Below are positions 59,968 through 64,000 of a DNA stretch of 64,000 nt, one piece after another (the stretch's first letter is position 1; each line of letters opens with the position of its first letter). Under the pieces are notes generated by a model. That model had not been told where the DNA came from and searched no databases. It was given only the letters and a program-made list of their open reading frames with translations. This stretch comes from Eubacteriales bacterium (GTDB lineage Bacteria > Bacillota > Clostridia > Lachnospirales > Lachnospiraceae), in assembly GCA_030526265.1 (NCBI GenBank), contig JAUNDE010000007.1, positions 7,917 to 71,916 on the forward strand. The letters are read 5' to 3'. A program made the translations under genes and the position numbers.

Positions 59968-61451
59968 AACCATTCTCCTTTTCGTTCTATCATCTCATCA
60001 ACCCGCGAAATGTATTCCCGGATATTTTTCACATTCTCAACACGCATCAGTGTCGTTTTTTTTCCATTCTTGCTGCCCGGTACCGCGATCGGTTCCGGCA
60101 GTACAATCTTCGTAGACGAGCCTGCTCCGGCAGCTACGATCGATTGCTTTTCTTCCATAATAAGTATATTGTATATTCCGGCTTTGTCAACCTTTGCATA
60201 GCCAACATTTTCAAAATTGCCCGCGATATTCTTCTGTCTGTAAAGATAATACGGGACAAGTCCCATCTCCACTGCAGCTTCATAGGATGCATGGATCATC
60301 TTCGTAAGTTCCCGTTCCATCTTCTCGAGATCACTCATCTGCTCTCTCAGATCCTCGACATACCCAAGGGTACTCTTCTGCTGACCCATCTTCGCCGCTC
60401 TTTTGATCGCAAGTGAGTGCACGGTCAGACTGTCCGGCTGCAGCTTCCTGATCTGCTTTAGTGTATTCTCCATATCTTCTGCGGTCTCGCCCGGAAGTCC
60501 TGCGATCAGGTCCATATTGATATTATCAAATCCAAGATTTCTGGCAAGTTCATACGTATCGATGATATCCTGCACCGTATGATTACGTCCGATCCGGTCC
60601 AGTGTCGCCTGCTGCATCGTCTGCGGGTTGATGGAAATTCTCGTGACATCATGCGCTCTGATCACGCGAAGTTTCCCTTCTGTGATACTGTCCGGGCGTC
60701 CTGCCTCCACCGTATATTCTTTCAAATGTTCTCTCGAAAAAGTCTCATCAATGCGGCCAAGAAGCCGTTCCAGCTGTTCTTCCGTAAGCGTTGTCGGTGT
60801 GCCTCCGCCGATATAGATCGTATTCAGTTTCTTCTCTTTTGACCTGTCTCCGATCGCCCGAAGCTCTTTACAGAGCGCATCCACATAATCGTCCACGGAA
60901 TCTTTCCAGTACGATAAAGGCCCTGAACTGAACGAGCAGTAACTGCACACAGACGGACAGAACGGAATCCCGACATAGAGACTGTATCCATTCTCATAAT
61001 CAAGGACACTTAAGATCTCACGTTCTCTCTTTGCGATATCATATGCAAGCGATGCCTTTTCTTTTGAAACAAGTGAATCTTCCTGAAACCACCTTACGAA
61101 CGAATCTTTATCGATTCCTTCTTCCACCTTCTGCATCGCGATCTTCGTCGGCCGCACTCCTGTGAGGAGCCCCCACGCAAGGCTCTTCCCTGTTCGCTTT
61201 TCCAGAAATGTATATACCTCTTTATCCAAAAGATATTTCTCTGTCTTTTTCTCTCCCTGGGACTGCTGTCTGATAAACGCAGCCTTCACAGCGAGAACAC
61301 CATCCTCTGCATTTTCACCAAACAGAATCTCCACTGCATTCTCACTGTCAGGATGCACGATCTGCTCCACCTCTGTGGATGGGTAAAATGCCTTTACAAT
61401 ATGAAATATATTATATTGATACGTTTCTTCTTTACAGATAATCTGAATCAT
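59958..61451 (-). CDS. hemZ: Oxygen-independent coproporphyrinogen dehydrogenase-like radical SAM protein HemZ
   Basis: Radical SAM enzyme of 497 residues. The 4Fe-4S/SAM motif CPSVCSYCSF (C-x3-C-x2-C) lies near residue 170, with a long N-terminal region (GVRPTKIAMQKVEEG) that sets HemZ apart from HemN. TIYIGGGTPTTL and DLIAGLPGETAEDM are HemN-family blocks. No other heme-synthesis gene is in the window, so its role here, coproporphyrinogen decarboxylation or something else, is uncertain. The start at 61451 has GAGGG just upstream. It overlaps hisS. Confidence 0.92.
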   Translation of the reverse strand: MIQIICKEETYQYNIFHIVKAFYPSTEVEQIVHPDSENAVEILFGENAEDGVLAVKAAFIRQQSQGEKKTEKYLLDKEVYTFLEKRTGKSLAWGLLTGVRPTKIAMQKVEEGIDKDSFVRWFQEDSLVSKEKASLAYDIAKREREILSVLDYENGYSLYVGIPFCPSVCSYCSFSSGPLSYWKDSVDDYVDALCKELRAIGDRSKEKKLNTIYIGGGTPTTLTEEQLERLLGRIDETFSREHLKEYTVEAGRPDSITEGKLRVIRAHDVTRISINPQTMQQATLDRIGRNHTVQDIIDTYELARNLGFDNINMDLIAGLPGETAEDMENTLKQIRKLQPDSLTVHSLAIKRAAKMGQQKSTLGYVEDLREQMSDLEKMERELTKMIHASYEAAVEMGLVPYYLYRQKNIAGNFENVGYAKVDKAGIYNILIMEEKQSIVAAGAGSSTKIVLPEPIAVPGSKNGKKTTLMRVENVKNIREYISRVDEMIERKGEWLWR

Positions 61452-61465
61452 GTTTCCCTCACAAG

Positions 61466-61498
61466 ACAGGCATCTGAAGAAACCCATCAGATGCCTGT
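61466..61498 (-). other. Intercistronic hairpin between MBL and hemZ genes
   Basis: Perfect 12-base stem ACAGGCATCTGA / TCAGATGCCTGT with a 9-base loop, no T-run. It lies between two same-direction genes only 57 bases apart and so probably tunes message processing or stability. Confidence 0.75.
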
Positions 61499-61508
61499 CA
61501 CTACTTTC

Positions 61509-62132
61509 TTATATAAATGGATTATTCTGCTTCTCACTCAAGATAGATGTAGAATCCATGTGTCCCGGGTAGACATGTGTATCATCCGGAAGTACAAGCA
61601 GCTTCTCACGGATCGATCTGATCAGATCCATGAAGCTTCCTCCAGGGAAATCTGTTCTTCCAACAGATCCGGCAAACAATGTATCGCCGCTGATCAGCAC
61701 ACCTTCTGATGCGATGTAATAACACACACCGCCCGGTGTATGTCCCGGAGTGTGGAGCACTTTGATCTCATGTCCGATCAGGTTCAGTATCTGACCGTCT
61801 CTCACCGTTTCCGCACGATGATACTCATACGGATATCCGACGTTGCACGACATATTAATATCCGAGTTTTCCAGCATTACTCTGTCATTCTCATGCACAT
61901 ATACCGGCATCTCACCGTAATGATCGATCACATCCTCGATTCCGAGAATATGGTCATAATGCGCATGTGTCAGAAGGATCGCCTTGATCGTGATCTTTTC
62001 TCTCTCCACACACTCCTGCAAATGAATCGGACAGGATGCCGGGTCAACAACAACGGCCTCCTTTGTCACATCATTTATAATTAAATAACAATTTGTCCCA
62101 ATCGGACCGGACAAAAACTTTTTCACTAACAT
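61509..62132 (-). CDS. MBL fold metallo-hydrolase (glyoxalase II-like)
   Basis: Metallo-beta-lactamase-fold hydrolase of 207 residues with all ligands: THAHYDHILG (H-x-H-x-D-H, about 58-67), HTPGHTPGGVC, GDTLFAGSVGRTD (bridging Asp) and VYPGHMD. It is the short form lacking the glyoxalase II C-terminal domain, common in Firmicutes as a thioesterase of unknown substrate. The start at 62132 has GGGAG seven bases upstream. It is in the operon after the Gfo/Idh gene. Confidence 0.92.
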   Translation of the reverse strand: MLVKKFLSGPIGTNCYLIINDVTKEAVVVDPASCPIHLQECVEREKITIKAILLTHAHYDHILGIEDVIDHYGEMPVYVHENDRVMLENSDINMSCNVGYPYEYHRAETVRDGQILNLIGHEIKVLHTPGHTPGGVCYYIASEGVLISGDTLFAGSVGRTDFPGGSFMDLIRSIREKLLVLPDDTHVYPGHMDSTSILSEKQNNPFI

Positions 62133-62166
62133 ACCGAATCTCCCATCCACAGCCAAAGGCTCTCAT

Positions 62167-63156
62167 TTATTTATCATCTGCCGGGAACACAACACCCATC
62201 TGACGCCTTGCCTCATCCATGACCTGCATTTCCCACAGGGAATACTGATTATGTACATCCGCACTTTCTCCGGCTTCGATCAGACGAATGAACTCTTCCA
62301 CTTCATAGAGCATGTTATTCATCTGTCCCTCTTTCGACACATCTATTTCTTCCCATGTCTTATCACGGTAACGGATTTTGATCTTATTGATCAGTGGGAT
62401 CTCCTCAATGATCATAGAGCCAGCCTCTCCCTGGATCTGGCTCGAAAGAACAGAATCTGTTATTTTTGAAAACAGAAGTTCTGCGATAATACCTTCATTT
62501 TCATATTCACAGATGATCGTACCCTGACCATCCACGCCATTGTGAAGCTTTGTCGCAAAGCCATATACTTTATCCGGCTTGCCAAGCAGCTTCATAAGTG
62601 GATGTACGCAGTAAACTCCGATATCCATGATACTGCCGTTTGAGAGTTCCGGCTTAAATGCATTCTCAATGATGCCGTTTTTGAATTTATCATATCTGCT
62701 GGAATACTGACAGTACTGGAAAGTAACCCTTCTGATCTTTCCGATCTTATCAAGATTATCCAGAACAGCCTGGAATCCCGGATCAAATGCCGATTTCATC
62801 GCCTCCAGAAGGACAACATGGTTCTCCTTTGCGACCTCAAGCATCCTCCGCACTTCCTTTTCATTGGAAGCGATTGGTTTCTCGCACAATACATGCTTGC
62901 CTGCCTTCATCATCTGAATGCTGTGTTTTTCATGTAAAAAGGTTGGACTCGCAACATAGACAGCATCGATATTGTCCGCTGCTGCCAAGGCTTCCAGAGA
63001 GTCGTAACAATCCGGAATCTGATACTTCGCGGCAAACGCCTTCGCCTTTTCCATTGTCCGTGAATACACTGCCTGAACATGAAACTTCTCACATTGTCTC
63101 GCATCTGAAATCAGCCATTCAGAAATAAAATTTGTACCAATAATCGCAAAATTCAT
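62167..63156 (-). CDS. Gfo/Idh/MocA family oxidoreductase
   Basis: NAD(P)-dependent dehydrogenase of 329 residues. MNFAIIGTNFISEWLI gives the Rossmann loop (G-T-N-F rather than the usual G-x-G), with VYVASPTFLHEKHSIQMM and the catalytic KHVLCEKPIAS near residue 90. The substrate domain has NGSIMDIGVYCVHPLMKLLG. The sugar or polyol substrate is unknown. It begins ten bases after the relA stop (start at 63156, AAGGTG seven bases upstream). It is a distant paralogue of the ycjS-type protein at 40537. Confidence 0.9.
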   Translation of the reverse strand: MNFAIIGTNFISEWLISDARQCEKFHVQAVYSRTMEKAKAFAAKYQIPDCYDSLEALAAADNIDAVYVASPTFLHEKHSIQMMKAGKHVLCEKPIASNEKEVRRMLEVAKENHVVLLEAMKSAFDPGFQAVLDNLDKIGKIRRVTFQYCQYSSRYDKFKNGIIENAFKPELSNGSIMDIGVYCVHPLMKLLGKPDKVYGFATKLHNGVDGQGTIICEYENEGIIAELLFSKITDSVLSSQIQGEAGSMIIEEIPLINKIKIRYRDKTWEEIDVSKEGQMNNMLYEVEEFIRLIEAGESADVHNQYSLWEMQVMDEARRQMGVVFPADDK

Positions 63157-63166
63157 AATTCTCACC

Positions 63167-64000
63167 TTATCCTATCGCTCTTTCAATATCAATCACGCCC
63201 TGAAGCTGCATCATTTTCTTGATGACGTATTCCAGTTCCTCTCTTTTCTGCACGATGAATCCGATCTCGATCGTAGCGGTATTTTTCTTCTTGCTCGTTC
63301 TCACATTCATACTCTTCACATCCATCTTATTCTCCATGAGAACTGCAGAGATCTCCATAAGAAGCCCCGGCCTGTCTTCCGCATACATCTTAATATTTGC
63401 AAGATACTGTCCGCCTGCTTCCTCGGCAACGTCACTTTCCCACTCGGTCTCGATCAGTCTTGCTCTCTCCGACTCCGTAAGATGGATCATATTCACACAG
63501 TCTGTTCTGTGAATTGACAGTCCACGCCCTCTTGTAACGAATCCGACGATCTCATCTCCCGGTACCGGATTACAGCAGCGTGCGAATTTCACTGCAACAT
63601 CATCGATTCCTTTTACGACAACACCGCTCTTTGATTTCGCGATATGAACCGTATGTTTGCTTGCCTCTGCAACCTTCTCAAGAACCGCCTCATCCGTCAG
63701 CTCCTGCTTGTGCTCTTTCTTATATTCATCAACAAGGCGGTTAACGACCTGACCTTCCTTCAGACCGCCATGTCCGATCGCCGCCATAACAGATTCCCAG
63801 TCGCGGAATCCGTATTTTTTCTGCACGATCTCCTGATATTTCGGCTTGTTGATATCCGTCATATTAATCGCTTTGTTTCTGCAGTATGCGGCAACCATTT
63901 CTTTACCGCGAATGATATTTTCTTCCTTGAATTCCCTCTTGAACCACTGATTGATCTTTGATTTGGCCTGTGAGCTCTGGACAATATTCAGCCAGTCCCT
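63167..64000 (-). CDS. relA: RelA/SpoT (p)ppGpp synthetase/hydrolase, C-terminal part (cut by window edge)
   Basis: The last 277 residues of a long Rel protein; the frame is open to the right edge. The visible part starts RDWLNIVQSSQAKSKINQWF, just after the TGS domain. It continues through the helical region, a zinc-finger-like FARCCNPVPGDEIVGFVTRGRG with HRTDC, and ends in an ACT domain (LANIKMYAEDRPGLLMEISA...). These regulate the N-terminal hydrolase and synthetase domains, which lie outside the window. It heads the run Gfo/Idh, MBL, hemZ, hisS, aspS. Confidence 0.96.
   Translation of the reverse strand, partial: RDWLNIVQSSQAKSKINQWFKREFKEENIIRGKEMVAAYCRNKAINMTDINKPKYQEIVQKKYGFRDWESVMAAIGHGGLKEGQVVNRLVDEYKKEHKQELTDEAVLEKVAEASKHTVHIAKSKSGVVVKGIDDVAVKFARCCNPVPGDEIVGFVTRGRGLSIHRTDCVNMIHLTESERARLIETEWESDVAEEAGGQYLANIKMYAEDRPGLLMEISAVLMENKMDVKSMNVRTSKKKNTATIEIGFIVQKREELEYVIKKMMQLQGVIDIERAIG

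Overview
The window looks like a chromosome segment of an anaerobic, low-to-mid-GC Clostridia, most likely a Lachnospiraceae-type gut bacterium. This is inferred from the CIRCE-controlled hrcA-grpE-dnaK-dnaJ operon, strong AGGAGG-type ribosome sites, hemZ, a tetrahydrofolate riboswitch on a folT-like ECF gene, AGCS symporters and the absence of aerobic respiration genes. No species is assigned. There are no phage, plasmid, IS or CRISPR genes. All similarity statements come from reading the sequence and from memory of the families; no search was run.

Layout. 1-6223: heat-shock operon, rarA and a polysaccharide deacetylase. 6400-11500: MATE exporter, SIS protein, a siroheme reductase, and between that reductase and an SDR dehydrogenase an unexplained small transcription unit (10234-10597) with its own promoter, tiny ORFs, three 51-bp repeats and a terminator. 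11600-18900: phosphoesterase plus a ParB-like/BMP-domain fusion, an orphan sugar-importer ATPase, a CBS-type pyrophosphatase and an S1 protein. 19300-24100: redox-flavoured four-gene operon (methyltransferase, hslO, C-GCAxxG-C-C protein, aldose epimerase) and an alanine/glycine symporter. 24200-32300: thyA, folA, glycosyltransferase, ilvB, ilvN, ilvE in one direction, preceded by an ABC-F gene. 32300-36200: LacI regulator with a divergent GpsA-like dehydrogenase, MarR, ferredoxin-like and YbaK genes.

36262-49638 is the most notable region. It matches, gene for gene and in the same order, the E. coli ycjMNOPQRSTU cluster: glucosylglycerate-type phosphorylase, ABC importer, three-enzyme guloside-to-glucoside epimerisation set, GH65 kojibiose-type phosphorylase and beta-phosphoglucomutase. 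A LacI regulator lies upstream and a glycerate kinase ends the cluster. The kinase would consume the glycerate released by the YcjM phosphorylase, so the cluster reads as a complete catabolic route for a glycosylglycerate. Its importer lacks an ATPase, which the orphan UgpC/MsmX-type gene at 14384 could supply.

49700-64000: riboswitch-controlled folT, MATE, homoserine dehydrogenase, an MBL protein, tRNA-Gly(GCC), a molybdopterin oxidoreductase, then relA, Gfo/Idh, MBL, hemZ, hisS, aspS and a GIY-YIG gene in one direction.

Repeats: three related long inverted-repeat elements (7852, 19009, 56308) sit in convergent gene ends. All six convergent gaps in the window hold a strong hairpin, which suggests bidirectional termination.
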